Source: Mycobacterium sp. IS-1264 (GTDB lineage: Bacteria; Actinomycetota; Actinomycetes; Mycobacteriales; Mycobacteriaceae). From it: a stretch of DNA of 64,000 nucleotides. Below are positions 1-8,324 of the stretch, piece after piece (the stretch's first letter is position 1; the number at the start of each line of letters is the position of its first letter). The DNA lies in NCBI RefSeq assembly GCF_001954195.1, contig NZ_MBES01000021.1, positions 62,001-126,000 on the forward strand, in the 5' to 3' direction. The translations under genes were made by a program, and so were the position numbers. Below the pieces are notes generated by a model that was not told where the DNA came from, did not search any database, and was given only the letters and a program-made list of their open reading frames with translations.

Positions 1-829
1 GCAGGGCGAGATAGGCTGCGCCAAGCTCGAATTCGTCATGGCCGTCGGGTTTGTCGGCGGCTGTCTGCGCGATGAGCTCGTCGAAGCGGGAGTAGAGGTA
101 GGCGATCCGCTGCCAGAAGCAGGCGGAGCGTTCGTAGGGCAGCAGGTCCATCGCCAGCCGCCAGCCGTCTCCGGGTTGGCCGAGCATCCGGCTCGACGGG
201 ATCACCACATCGTCGTAGTACACCTCGCAGAACTCGTCCACGCCGTGCATCGTGCGCAGCGGCCGAATGGTGATGCCGGGGGTGTCCAGGTCGACGAAGA
301 ACGCGGTGATTCCGTCGTGGCCGGGCGCGGTGCGGGCGAGCAGGACACACCGCGTCGAGAACTGGGCGAAGCTCGTCCAGACCTTCTGTCCGTTGACGAT
401 CCAGTTGTCGCCGTCCTGGACCGCCCGGGTGGTCAGCGACGCCAGGTCGCTACCGGAGCCGGGCTCCGAAAAGCCCTGACACCAGTGCTCGGCGCCGCTG
501 AGCAGGCGCGGCACCATCTCGGCGGCGAGTTCTGCAGGGGCGTAGTCGATCATCGTCGGCGCGAGGACCTCGAGCATCGAGTACGGGCCGGGCTCGGCGA
601 GCCGGCGGCCGACCACTTCTTCGCCGACGATCGCGCGCAGCACCGCGGGCCCACCCAATCCGCCGACTTCGACGGGCCAGCCGTAGCGCATCCAGTCTGC
701 GTCGTAGAGCGCCCGGCTGACGCGGGCGAATTGCCGCATGTGTCCCTGCAGCGAGTGGTCTGGCCCCGGGGTCAGGTCATTGTCGTCGAGCCACGCGCAC
801 AGCCCCGCCCGGAACTCCTCGACATTCAC
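1..829 (-). CDS. Acyl-CoA dehydrogenase (partial, cut by left window edge)
   Basis: The first 276 residues of an acyl-CoA dehydrogenase, an FAD enzyme that introduces the 2,3-double bond in acyl-CoA. Visible motifs are the flavin/substrate segment SEPGSGSDLASL followed by NGQKVWTS, typical of the FadE middle domain, preceded by the helical N-terminal domain. The GTG start at 829 overlaps the stop of the upstream SnoaL-like gene (GTGA, 826-829), so the two are probably translationally coupled. It is the last visible gene of the minus-strand operon that begins at 4581. The C-terminal domain and catalytic base lie outside the window, so the subfamily cannot be judged. Confidence 0.9.
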   Translation of the reverse strand, partial: MNVEEFRAGLCAWLDDNDLTPGPDHSLQGHMRQFARVSRALYDADWMRYGWPVEVGGLGGPAVLRAIVGEEVVGRRLAEPGPYSMLEVLAPTMIDYAPAELAAEMVPRLLSGAEHWCQGFSEPGSGSDLASLTTRAVQDGDNWIVNGQKVWTSFAQFSTRCVLLARTAPGHDGITAFFVDLDTPGITIRPLRTMHGVDEFCEVYYDDVVIPSSRMLGQPGDGWRLAMDLLPYERSACFWQRIAYLYSRFDELIAQTAADKPDGHDEFELGAAYLAL

Positions 830-1257
830 GGGGTGGGGCGGCCGACGGCGTGCGGGCGTCCGGAATCGTGCACTCCGCTGCGGCGGATGAACGTCATGGC
901 CCGGGTCTTCAGCCGCCATCCGTCGGCGGTGCGGGAGTAGGTGTCGCGGTAGTAGCCGATGCGCATGTCATGGGTCGCATGGTCGATGAAGCACAGCGGT
1001 TGCGTCCCGCTGGCCGCATCACCGTCGATGTCGACCAGCGCAGTTCCGGTGAGAAACAAGCCCTTTGGGGCCGCGGCCACCAGTTCCGGGAACTTGTCCA
1101 AGCCGTACGTATCACCGAACGCGCTGTAGGTGCCGTCGGGTGTGAAGACGCCGATGAGCCCGTCGATGTCTTCCTGGGTGATGGTGACCGCGTAGCGGGC
1201 GAGGAGTTGCTGGATCTCGACCAGATCCTCAGTTCTGGTCGGCTGATTTGTCGACAT
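826..1257 (-). CDS. SnoaL-like / NTF2-fold protein
   Basis: A 143-residue protein with the pattern of the SnoaL-like (NTF2 superfamily) fold: an N-terminal helix (EIQQLLARYAVTI), then D-x-D-G-L-x-x-x-F-T-P-D-G-T-Y, and C-terminal strands with YYRDTYSRTADGWRLKTR. Members of this fold are small cone-shaped ligand binders or isomerases/hydratases. It overlaps the amidohydrolase upstream by 29 bp and the acyl-CoA dehydrogenase downstream by 4 bp, so it belongs to the operon. A role as isomerase or hydratase on a pathway intermediate is plausible but not shown by the sequence. Confidence 0.85.
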   Translation of the reverse strand: MSTNQPTRTEDLVEIQQLLARYAVTITQEDIDGLIGVFTPDGTYSAFGDTYGLDKFPELVAAAPKGLFLTGTALVDIDGDAASGTQPLCFIDHATHDMRIGYYRDTYSRTADGWRLKTRAMTFIRRSGVHDSGRPHAVGRPTP

Positions 1258-2455
1258 AGACCTTGCCGCCTTTCATGACAAAGCTGACGTGCTGGGTAAC
1301 GGTTATGTCTTCCAACGGGTTTCCCGGTACCGCGATGATATCGGCGAGCTGGTCCGGCGCGAGCCGCCCGCGGTCGGTCGAGTTGATGAGCTCGGCCGAA
1401 GTCACGGTCGCCGCCCGCAGCACCGCTAACGGGGGCAGACCCCAGTCGACGAGCGTGACAAGCTCGTCGGCGTTGCGGCCGTGTGGAATCGCCGGGGCGT
1501 CGGTCCCGACCGCGATCTTCACGCCCGCTTCGTGCGCGGCCACTATCGAGGTGCGCGACTTCGGGAACATCTCGGCGGCCTTCGCCTGTAGTTCGGGCGG
1601 GGCGTGCGAGACGTCCATGCCCTCGGCCAGGCGCCGGGTGGATACCAGGAACGTGCCGTGCTCGACCATCATCGCGATGGCCTCGTCGTCGACCAGGAAG
1701 CCGTGCTCGATGCAGTCGATGCCGGCTGCAACCGCGTGTTTGACGGCGTCGGCGCCGTGCGTGTGCGCGGCCACCCGCAGCCCGCGCCGGTGCGCCTCGT
1801 CGACGATCGCGCGCAGTTCCTCATCCGAATAGTGCTGCGCCCCAGGTGGTCCCGTCAGCGACATCACGCCGCCCGAGCAGCAGACCTTGATGAGCTCGGC
1901 GCCGTGCTTGATCTGGTAACGCACCGCCTTGCGGATCTCGTCGATTCCGTTGGCGATGCCCTCCTCGATCGTCAAGTCCAGCACGTGCGGTGCGAACGCC
2001 GCGAACATCGTCGGATCCAGATGCCCGCCCGTCGGCGTGATGGCATGACCGGCCGGGACCACCCGCGGCCCGTCGATCCAGCCCGCGTCAATTGCCTTGC
2101 CCAGCGCGACATCCAGCAGGTAGCCGCCGGTCTTGACGAAGAGACCGAGATTGCGCACGGTGGTGAACCCCGCGCGCAGCGTGCGGCGGGCGTTGCCGAT
2201 CGCGCGTAGCACCCGGGTCGGGGGATCGTCCTGGACCTGCGACAGCCCGGGCTTTTCCCCGCGGCCGCCCATCAGGAGGTTGACCTCCATGTCCATCAAT
2301 CCGGGCAGCAGGATTTGGTCGCCGAGGTCGATCAGCTCGCCCTCGGTGTCACCGCCGACACCGAGGATGCGATCGCCGTCGATACGCAGGATACCGGGCC
2401 GCAGGATCTCGCCGCTGTCAACGTCGAGCAGCCCGGCGGCCTTGAGCGTCAACAC
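1229..2455 (-). CDS. Metal-dependent amidohydrolase with altered HxH motif
   Basis: A 408-residue amidohydrolase-superfamily protein of the imidazolonepropionase-like group: N-terminal beta-sandwich (GILRIDGDRILGVGG), PGLMD entry to the TIM barrel, Lys in ELIKVCCSGG, His in AAHTHG, IEHGFL, and Asp in VGTDAP. Oddly, the usual HxH after PGLxD reads MEVNL, so both first-strand histidines are replaced (Glu and Asn). The remaining metal ligands are present. It is read as GTG at 2455; a TTG at the next codon is an alternative because AGAGG sits very close. It lies between the 107-residue Rieske-associated protein and the SnoaL-like gene. Substrate unknown. Confidence 0.85.
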   Translation of the reverse strand: MLTLKAAGLLDVDSGEILRPGILRIDGDRILGVGGDTEGELIDLGDQILLPGLMDMEVNLLMGGRGEKPGLSQVQDDPPTRVLRAIGNARRTLRAGFTTVRNLGLFVKTGGYLLDVALGKAIDAGWIDGPRVVPAGHAITPTGGHLDPTMFAAFAPHVLDLTIEEGIANGIDEIRKAVRYQIKHGAELIKVCCSGGVMSLTGPPGAQHYSDEELRAIVDEAHRRGLRVAAHTHGADAVKHAVAAGIDCIEHGFLVDDEAIAMMVEHGTFLVSTRRLAEGMDVSHAPPELQAKAAEMFPKSRTSIVAAHEAGVKIAVGTDAPAIPHGRNADELVTLVDWGLPPLAVLRAATVTSAELINSTDRGRLAPDQLADIIAVPGNPLEDITVTQHVSFVMKGGKVYVDKSADQN

Positions 2456-2458
2456 CTC

Positions 2459-2782
2459 TCAGATCACCGGCTCCCGGATCAGTTCCACCCATGCGGCGCC
2501 GCTGTCGGGCACGCGCGGCTGCTTCCACGCCTCTATCGGGAACGACACCATGACCAGCGACTGCATGATGTGCATCAACGTACGGGCGTCCTCGGGCAGA
2601 TCGTCCAGCGGGAACTTGTCGCAGTACTCGATGGCATCGTTCAGCCTGGGGAACGCGACGTCGTAGAACGCCTGCATCTCGGGCATGGTCGAGGCCAGTC
2701 GCTTGGCGTAGCGCTCGGGTTCGGTGGCCAGGTCCCAATCCAAATAGGGCTCCAGGTCAGCGAATTCAGACGGTAACGCCAT
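2459..2782 (-). CDS. Small conserved protein next to Rieske oxygenase
   Basis: A 107-residue acidic soluble protein with no signal peptide or membrane segment. It is rich in aromatic residues (PYLDWDLATEPERY, MQAFYDVAFPRL). Its start overlaps the 3' end of the Rieske oxygenase by 17 bp, and it ends 3 bp before the next gene, so it is almost certainly co-translated. I do not recognise the family. The position suggests a small accessory subunit of the oxygenase, but it does not look like a classical ring-hydroxylase beta subunit, which is about 160-190 residues. Confidence 0.75.
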   Translation of the reverse strand: MALPSEFADLEPYLDWDLATEPERYAKRLASTMPEMQAFYDVAFPRLNDAIEYCDKFPLDDLPEDARTLMHIMQSLVMVSFPIEAWKQPRVPDSGAAWVELIREPVI

Positions 2783-4043
2783 TGTTTTGGTACTCCTTAA
2801 CGTAGTCGGCGGTCGTCTTGTGCAGATGGCGGATCAGGATCTCCTGATCGCACAGCAGGAACTCCTTGACGGCCCGGGTGCCGATCATGGTCTGGGTCGC
2901 CTCCAGCGTGTTGGCGTCCTGCAGCGCGTACTCCTTGAACGTCACCGCCGCCAGCTCCTGGGCGAGGCGTTCCCGTGCGTTGCGCGGCGGAACGAAGTAC
3001 AGCGTGCACTCGAAGATGTGCTTGTCGACGGCGGTCGGCCAGTAGTGGTAGGTCAAGAACCAGCCGGGCTCCCAGATCAGCAGCATGAAGTTCGGGTAGA
3101 AGAGCCAGGAGTCGATGCCCCACTGCGGCGCCCTCTTCACGTTGACACCCGGTGGCAGCTCCAGCTTCTCGATGATCTCCGGCTTGTCCCAGGGGCCGAA
3201 CAGTCCGCTGCGCAACACCTGATCCATCGGCTTGACCATGGACATGTCCGGGGGCGGCGCCTGACCACCCCAGGTCGACTGCAGGTTGTGCGGGCCGGCC
3301 AGCTCGTAATGCAGCGCCTCGTAGCCGTACTTCTGGATCTTCGCGGCTTCTTCCTTGGTGTACTGCCCCTGGTGCAGGATCGGCGCGTGGTAGAACTCGA
3401 CGAACGCGTCGATGAACAGCTTCCAGTTGCTGCCGACCTCGGCCCGGTAGGAGTAGGTCTCCGTCATCTCGCCGAACGGGTAGCCCTCGATGCTCTTGGC
3501 CAACGGCCCCAGGTAGTCGGTGAGCGGCGCCGCGTTGTTGTCGAAATTGATGAAGATGAAGCCTTCCCACACCTCGCAGCGGACGGGCGCCAGGCCGTAC
3601 TGGCTCTTGTCGACGTCGAAGAACTCATCTTCCTGCTGGACGAAGGTCAGGTCGCCGTCCAGGCTGTAGCGCCACGCGTGGTACTTGCAGGTGAACTGCC
3701 GGCAGGTGCCCGATGTCTCCTCGTGCGGAAAGTCGTTCCACACCAGCTTGTTTCCACGGTGCCGGCAGACGTTGTGGAACGCCTTGACCGTGCCGTCCTT
3801 GGTCTTGACGATGATCACCGACATGCCCTTGCCGGCCGAGGGCAGTTCCTTGGTGAAGTAGCTGCCGGTGCGCGGGAGGCGCTGGACGCGGCCGACGTTG
3901 AGCCATGTCTTCTTGAAAATCGCTTCGCGTTCGGCTTCGAAGAATGCCGGATCGATCGAATCGGTGTAATCGACGGGGGCGGTGCCCAGTTCGGGATAGT
4001 TTTCTGTCCAGCTGCCTGCGGCCGGTTTCGTGAAGTGGGGCAA
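2766..4043 (-). CDS. Rieske non-heme iron oxygenase, alpha subunit
   Basis: A 425-residue ring-hydroxylating oxygenase alpha subunit. The N-terminal Rieske domain has CRHRGNKL and, about 20 residues on, CKYHAW, the Cys-His / Cys-His ligands of the [2Fe-2S] cluster. The catalytic domain has the non-heme iron facial-triad region FIDAFVEFYHAPILHQ. TTG at 4043 is chosen as start: it begins LPHFTKPAAG and is preceded by AGAAAGG, while a longer reading would overlap the upstream gene out of character. Electrons could come from the Rieske ferredoxin at 33819 or one of the other ferredoxins in the window. Known members hydroxylate or demethylate aromatic or steroid-like substrates; the substrate here is unknown. 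Confidence 0.93.
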   Translation of the reverse strand: MPHFTKPAAGSWTENYPELGTAPVDYTDSIDPAFFEAEREAIFKKTWLNVGRVQRLPRTGSYFTKELPSAGKGMSVIIVKTKDGTVKAFHNVCRHRGNKLVWNDFPHEETSGTCRQFTCKYHAWRYSLDGDLTFVQQEDEFFDVDKSQYGLAPVRCEVWEGFIFINFDNNAAPLTDYLGPLAKSIEGYPFGEMTETYSYRAEVGSNWKLFIDAFVEFYHAPILHQGQYTKEEAAKIQKYGYEALHYELAGPHNLQSTWGGQAPPPDMSMVKPMDQVLRSGLFGPWDKPEIIEKLELPPGVNVKRAPQWGIDSWLFYPNFMLLIWEPGWFLTYHYWPTAVDKHIFECTLYFVPPRNARERLAQELAAVTFKEYALQDANTLEATQTMIGTRAVKEFLLCDQEILIRHLHKTTADYVKEYQNNGVTV

Positions 4044-4047
4044 GGCT

Positions 4048-4581
4048 CTAACCTTTCTCGTTCTCGAGCTGTACGCCAAAAGTGTTGATGGCCATGGCGA
4101 GTGCGATGTAGCCACCGATGGTGAAGATCAAGTCCATACGCTGATGTTCGTCAAGCCGTTCGCACAGAGCCGTCCACGTCTGATCCGAGAGGTTGGATTT
4201 CTCGTCGAGCTCGTCGACGGCCGTGAACACGGCGCGATCGAACTCGTCGCTCGTCTCGCCGGTCTGGGCGGCGGCGATCTCGGCGTCGGACAGTCCCTCC
4301 TTCTTCGCGATGCTCACGTGGTGGGACCACTCGTAGTCGCAGCCGCGTCGATGGGCGACACGCAGGATCGCTTGTTCGCGGATGCGCGCCGGGAGGGTGG
4401 AGCCGAATAGCAGGTACCCGCTGAACCGCAGGAATGCGCGGGCCAGTTTCGGGTGGCGGACGAGCGTCGACATGAGGGTGCCGGCGTCCCGGGGGTTGCG
4501 CCTTTCCTGGGGCAGCATGCCGGACAGTGACTGCTCGACAGCCTCGTCCCACTGGTCGGCGGGCAGCGGCCGCAGACGCAT
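4048..4581 (-). CDS. Carboxymuconolactone decarboxylase / AhpD-like protein
   Basis: A 177-residue all-helical protein of the carboxymuconolactone decarboxylase superfamily. The active-site helix reads REQAILRVAHRRGCDYEWSHH, i.e. E-x-x-I-L-x-x-A...C-x-x-x-W-x-x-H. It has only one cysteine there instead of the CxxC pair of true AhpD peroxidase-reductases, which argues against thiol peroxidase activity. It is the first gene of the minus-strand operon, with a good ribosome site (GAGAGGAG) before ATG 4581 and the palindromic operator 4605-4619 just upstream. Exact reaction unknown. Confidence 0.85.
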   Translation of the reverse strand: MRLRPLPADQWDEAVEQSLSGMLPQERRNPRDAGTLMSTLVRHPKLARAFLRFSGYLLFGSTLPARIREQAILRVAHRRGCDYEWSHHVSIAKKEGLSDAEIAAAQTGETSDEFDRAVFTAVDELDEKSNLSDQTWTALCERLDEHQRMDLIFTIGGYIALAMAINTFGVQLENEKG

Positions 4582-5004
4582 CAGGCAAGCTCCTCTCGGT
4601 GAAAGAGAATCATATTCTCATTTCCAACCAACAGACTTGCACGATTCGGTCGGCTGGTCAATGCCAGCGGGTGGCGATCCGCACTGGCCAGCCGCCCGGG
4701 GGACCGCGGTGGAGGCGTTGCCCGGGGGCCCCTGCGCTGCGTCCTCGCTTGCCGGCGAAACGTCAGGTTTTCTCTAGGTGGCCCCGGCATTTACCTCGCG
4801 GCGCTGTCGCTCGAAGGCGGGCAATGAGACTATTCGTCTTAGGGCCTGGTCAAGGCTGCGTGAGTCGCTGCGCGCGGTGCTGGATGTTGATTCTCGCTTC
4901 ACGAGAAGATAGTTTTCAAAATAGTGATCTTGGCGCCAAGCGGCGGTTCGCCGTAACTGTGTGGGCACAGCGCGTCCGACGGATTCGATCGAGAAGGAGC
5001 GGAC
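4582..5004. promoter_or_regulatory. Divergent intergenic region (423 bp)
   Basis: No convincing gene. Besides the operator at 4605, the half near the plus-strand amidohydrolase holds an inverted repeat TTCTCG-cttca-CGAGAA at 4891-4907, a degenerate relative of the 4605 palindrome (GAGAAG-ATA-GTTTTC, 4903-4917, overlapping a possible TAGTTT -10), and a perfect 12-bp palindrome CTTGGCGCCAAG at 4929-4940. The middle (about 4640-4850) shows nothing I can interpret. The region probably carries both promoters of the divergent operons. Confidence 0.6.
4605..4619. promoter_or_regulatory. Perfect palindromic operator GAGAAT-CAT-ATTCTC
   Basis: Perfect 6-bp inverted repeat with a 3-bp spacer, 23 bp upstream of the 4581 start. 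Symmetry extends further (GAAA on the left, TTTC on the right). On the minus strand the centre contains TATGAT, a good mycobacterial -10 (TANNNT), so a bound repressor would cover the promoter. Related copies occur at 10780, 17801, 36659, 46643, 51734 and 51901. Confidence 0.75.
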
Positions 5005-6303
5005 ATGAACAAAGAAGACATGATCCTGATCAGCGTGGACGACCACACCGTCGAGCCGCCGGACATGTTCAAGAACCATCTGGCGAAGAAGTACGCCGAC
5101 GACGCGCCGCGCCTGGTGCACAACCCCGACGGCTCGGACATGTGGAAGTTCCGCGACACGGTCATCCCGAACGTCGCACTCAACGCGGTCGCCGGCCGGC
5201 CCAAGGAGGAGTACGGCATCGAGCCGACGGGTCTGGATGAGATCCGACCGGGTTGCTACAACGTCGACGAGCGCGTCAAGGACATGAACGCCGGCGGCAT
5301 CCTGGCCTCGATCTGCTTCCCGTCCTTCCCGGGCTTCGCCGGGCGCCTGTTCGTCACCGAGGACCCGGAATTCTCGACCGCGCTGGTGCAGGCCTACAAC
5401 GACTGGCACATCGACGAATGGTGCGGGGCGTACCCGGCGCGGTTCATCCCGATGGCGATCCCGGTGATCTGGGATGCCGAGGCGTGCGCCGCCGAGGTTC
5501 GCCGAGTCGCAAAGAAGGATGTCCACGCGCTGACGTTCACCGAGAACCCGGCCGCGATGGGCTACCCCAGCTTCCACGACGAGTACTGGAACCCGCTGTG
5601 GAAAGCGTTGTGCGACACCAACACCGTGATGAACATCCACATCGGGTCCTCGGGCCGGCTCGCGATCACCGCGCCCGATGCCCCGATGGACGTGATGATC
5701 ACCCTGCAGCCGATGAACATCGTGCAAGCCGCCGCGGACCTGCTGTGGTCGCGGCCGATCAAGGAGTACCCGGACCTCAAGATCGCGCTGTCCGAGGGCG
5801 GCACCGGCTGGATTCCCTACTTCCTGGAGCGTGCCGACCGGACCTACGAGATGCACTCCGCCTGGACGCACCAGAACTTCGGTGACAAGCTGCCGTCGGA
5901 CGTGTTCCGCGACCACTTCCTGACCTGCTTCATCAGCGACAAGGTCGGCGTGGCGCTGCGCAACATGATCGGCATCGACAACATCTGCTGGGAGGCTGAC
6001 TACCCGCACAGCGACTCGATGTGGCCGGGTGCGCCGGAAGAGCTGTGGGACGTGCTGTCCATCAACAACGTGCCGGACGACGAGATCAAGAAGATGACCC
6101 ACGAGAATGCCATGCGGTGGTACTCGTTCGACCCGTTCACCCACATCACGCCGGAGCAGGCGACCGTCGGGGCGCTGCGCAAGGCCGCCGAGGGGCACGA
6201 CGTGTCGATAAAGGCGAAGGGTCACGAAAAGGACGGCCGCGGCGGCTCGTCCTTCGCGGATTTCACGGCTAACGCGAAAGCCCTTTCCGGCAACACGGAC
6301 TGA
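5005..6303 (+). CDS. Amidohydrolase-family (PF04909-like) hydrolase/decarboxylase
   Basis: A 432-residue TIM-barrel protein of the amidohydrolase-2 group (aminocarboxymuconate-semialdehyde decarboxylase relatives). It begins with SVDDHTVEPPDMF, the mycobacterial D-D-H-x-x-E variant of the first metal strand, has His in MNIHIGSSG, the segment ALSEGGTGWIPY, and Asp/His in WEADYPHSDSMWP. Start ATG 5005 follows AGAAGGAG. It is the first gene of a plus-strand series with acyl-CoA dehydrogenase, crotonase and thiolase. Family members hydrolyse C-C or C-N bonds or decarboxylate ring-derived acids; which one applies is unknown. Two related proteins lie at 34219 and 35397. Confidence 0.88.
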   Translation: MNKEDMILISVDDHTVEPPDMFKNHLAKKYADDAPRLVHNPDGSDMWKFRDTVIPNVALNAVAGRPKEEYGIEPTGLDEIRPGCYNVDERVKDMNAGGILASICFPSFPGFAGRLFVTEDPEFSTALVQAYNDWHIDEWCGAYPARFIPMAIPVIWDAEACAAEVRRVAKKDVHALTFTENPAAMGYPSFHDEYWNPLWKALCDTNTVMNIHIGSSGRLAITAPDAPMDVMITLQPMNIVQAAADLLWSRPIKEYPDLKIALSEGGTGWIPYFLERADRTYEMHSAWTHQNFGDKLPSDVFRDHFLTCFISDKVGVALRNMIGIDNICWEADYPHSDSMWPGAPEELWDVLSINNVPDDEIKKMTHENAMRWYSFDPFTHITPEQATVGALRKAAEGHDVSIKAKGHEKDGRGGSSFADFTANAKALSGNTD

Positions 6304-6358
6304 TGCGCCGCCGGAATGCTGAGTGCGCCGGTGCATTTCGATCAGAGGAGATTTGGCC

Positions 6359-7540
6359 GTGGCCGGCGATGGAATGAATTTCGAGCTGACCGATGACCAG
6401 GAGCTGATCCGCCGGTCGGTCGCCGAGTTGGCGCGGAAGTTCGACGACCAGTACTGGATGGAAAAAGACCAGGCGCACGAGTTTCCGTCCGAGTTCTATG
6501 ACGCCATCGCTCAGGGCGGCTGGCTGGGCATGACGATTCCGACCGATTACGGCGGCCATGGCCTCGGCATCACTGAGGCCACCCTGCTGCTCGAGGAAGT
6601 CGCCAAATCCGGCGGCGGCATGAACGCGGCCAGCTCGATCCACCTGTCGATCTTCGGAATGCAACCCGTGGTCGTGCATGGTTCCGAGGAACTCAAAGCG
6701 CGGACATTGCCGCCCGTCGCGACCGGCGAAGTACACGTCTGCTTCGGGGTGACCGAACCCGGTGCCGGACTGGACACGTCGCGCATCACCACGTTCGCCA
6801 AGCGCGACGGGGATCGCTACATCGTCAACGGCCGCAAGGTCTGGATCTCCAAAGCCATGGAGTCCGACAAGATCCTGCTGTTGACGCGGACTCAAAGCTA
6901 CGACGAGGTCGCCAAGAAGACCGACGGGATGACGCTCTTTCTCACCGACCTCGATCGCAGCAAGGTCGACGTCCGCCCGATCCGAAAGATGGGCCGCAAC
7001 GCGGTCAGCTCCAACGAGCTGTTCATCGACAATCTCGAAGTGCCGGTCGAGGATCGAGTCGGCGAGGAGGGCAAGGGATTTCAGTACATCCTCGACGGCC
7101 TGAATCCCGAACGAATGCTGATCGCCGCCGAGGCGCTCGGCATCGGCAGGGTCGCGCTCGAAAAGGCGGTGAAGTACGCCAACGAGCGCGAGGTCTTCGG
7201 CCGCCTGATCGGTATGAACCAGGGCATCCAGTTCCCGCTGGCCGACTCCCTGGCCCGGCTGGATGCCGCGGAGCTGATGCTGCGCAAGGCCACCTGGCTG
7301 TACGACAACGGCAAACCTTGTGGGCGCGAAGCGAATACCGCCAAGTACCTGTGCGCCGATGCCGGCTTCGCCGCCGCGGACCGGGCGTTGCAAACGCACG
7401 GCGGCATGGGGTATTCGGAGGAATACCACGTGGCGCGTTACTTCCGTGAGGCCCGGCTGATGAAGATCGCGCCGATCAGCCAGGAGATGATCCTGAACTT
7501 CCTGGGAGCCCACACGCTGAAATTGCCGCGCAGCTACTGA
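6359..7540 (+). CDS. Acyl-CoA dehydrogenase (APIS-type C-terminus)
   Basis: A 393-residue FadE-type enzyme with VTEPGAGLDTSRI and NGRKVWIS flavin-region motifs and THGGMGYSEEYHVARYFREARL near the C-terminus. Where most family members have Y-E-G-T with the catalytic Glu, this one reads IAPISQEM, so that base is absent. The Glu in LNPERML may serve instead, as in the isovaleryl/long-chain type; this is inference. GTG 6359 is preferred (GAGGAG eight bases upstream); TTG 6353 is possible. It lies 55 bp after the amidohydrolase and 16 bp before the crotonase, so probably one operon. Confidence 0.92.
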   Translation: MAGDGMNFELTDDQELIRRSVAELARKFDDQYWMEKDQAHEFPSEFYDAIAQGGWLGMTIPTDYGGHGLGITEATLLLEEVAKSGGGMNAASSIHLSIFGMQPVVVHGSEELKARTLPPVATGEVHVCFGVTEPGAGLDTSRITTFAKRDGDRYIVNGRKVWISKAMESDKILLLTRTQSYDEVAKKTDGMTLFLTDLDRSKVDVRPIRKMGRNAVSSNELFIDNLEVPVEDRVGEEGKGFQYILDGLNPERMLIAAEALGIGRVALEKAVKYANEREVFGRLIGMNQGIQFPLADSLARLDAAELMLRKATWLYDNGKPCGREANTAKYLCADAGFAAADRALQTHGGMGYSEEYHVARYFREARLMKIAPISQEMILNFLGAHTLKLPRSY

Positions 7541-7556
7541 TGACCGTCCGCCGCCG

Positions 7557-8324
7557 ATGACCGACCCCGTGCTGCTGTCCGATGATCGCGACGGGGTACG
7601 CACCCTAACCCTCAACCGCCCGCACCGCAAAAACGCCATCACCCCGCAGCTGTGGATCGCGTTGCGAGACGCCCTCGATGGCGCCGGTCGTGACCGCAGC
7701 GTGCGGGCCCTGGTCATCACCGGCGCCGGCGGCAGCTTTTGCTCCGGCGCCGACATTTCGGTCCGCGACGACGTCCATCCGAGAGACAAACTGCAGCGCC
7801 TGACCGACGTGGCGCTCGCGTTGCATGAGCTCCCGATCCCGACGGTCGCCAAGGTCGACGGGGTAGCGGTCGGTGCCGGATGGAACCTGGCACTGGGTTG
7901 CGATCTCGTGGTCGCGACGCCGGAATCGAAGTTCTGCCAGATCTTTTCCAAGCGGGGCCTGTCGATCGACCTCGGCGGCTCCTGGCTGTTACCGAAACTC
8001 GTTGGCCTGCAACAGGCTAAGCGGCTCGCGCTGCTCGCCGAAACCATCGACGCAGCAGAAGCTCACGCTTTGGGTCTGCTGACCTGGGTGGTGCCCGCCG
8101 GCCCGCCGGTCGCGCTCGCGCAGACGAAGGCGCTGCTGAACGAGGGTGCGGACCGCACCCTGCGTGACGCGCTGGCCAACGAGGCTCGCGCGCAGGCAGT
8201 CAATTTCGCGACGACGGATGCCGCGGCCGCCTATGCCGCTTTCGCTGAGCGCCGAGAGCCGTCGTTTACTGGTCGGTGGGCGCTGTCAAAATCTGACGAG
8301 GAACAACGGAGTGAACATGCGTGA
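7557..8324 (+). CDS. Crotonase-fold enoyl-CoA isomerase-like protein
   Basis: A 255-residue crotonase-superfamily protein: oxyanion-hole segments GSFCSGADIS (residues 59-68) and DGVAVGAGWNLALGCDLV. Both hydratase glutamates are missing: Asn110 occupies the first position and Phe130 the second. Asp138 in LSIDLGG matches the single catalytic acid of PaaG/isomerase-like crotonases. The protein is therefore better called an isomerase-like or other crotonase than a true hydratase. It overlaps the thiolase start by 8 bp. The last ~25 residues are poorly conserved-looking. Confidence 0.85.
   Translation: MTDPVLLSDDRDGVRTLTLNRPHRKNAITPQLWIALRDALDGAGRDRSVRALVITGAGGSFCSGADISVRDDVHPRDKLQRLTDVALALHELPIPTVAKVDGVAVGAGWNLALGCDLVVATPESKFCQIFSKRGLSIDLGGSWLLPKLVGLQQAKRLALLAETIDAAEAHALGLLTWVVPAGPPVALAQTKALLNEGADRTLRDALANEARAQAVNFATTDAAAAYAAFAERREPSFTGRWALSKSDEEQRSEHA

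Noticed and set aside
4581..4790. Small minus-strand frame upstream of the first operon gene
   Set aside because: Overlaps the 4605 operator and has Arg/Pro-rich composition; no ribosome site.
4774..6336. 520-codon open frame antisense to the amidohydrolase at 5005
   Set aside because: Low-complexity Arg/Val/Asp-rich translation without any domain; a by-product of high third-position G+C opposite a clear gene.
6269..8047. 592-codon open frame antisense to acyl-CoA dehydrogenase and crotonase
   Set aside because: Spans two well-supported genes and a gap; translation has no family features.
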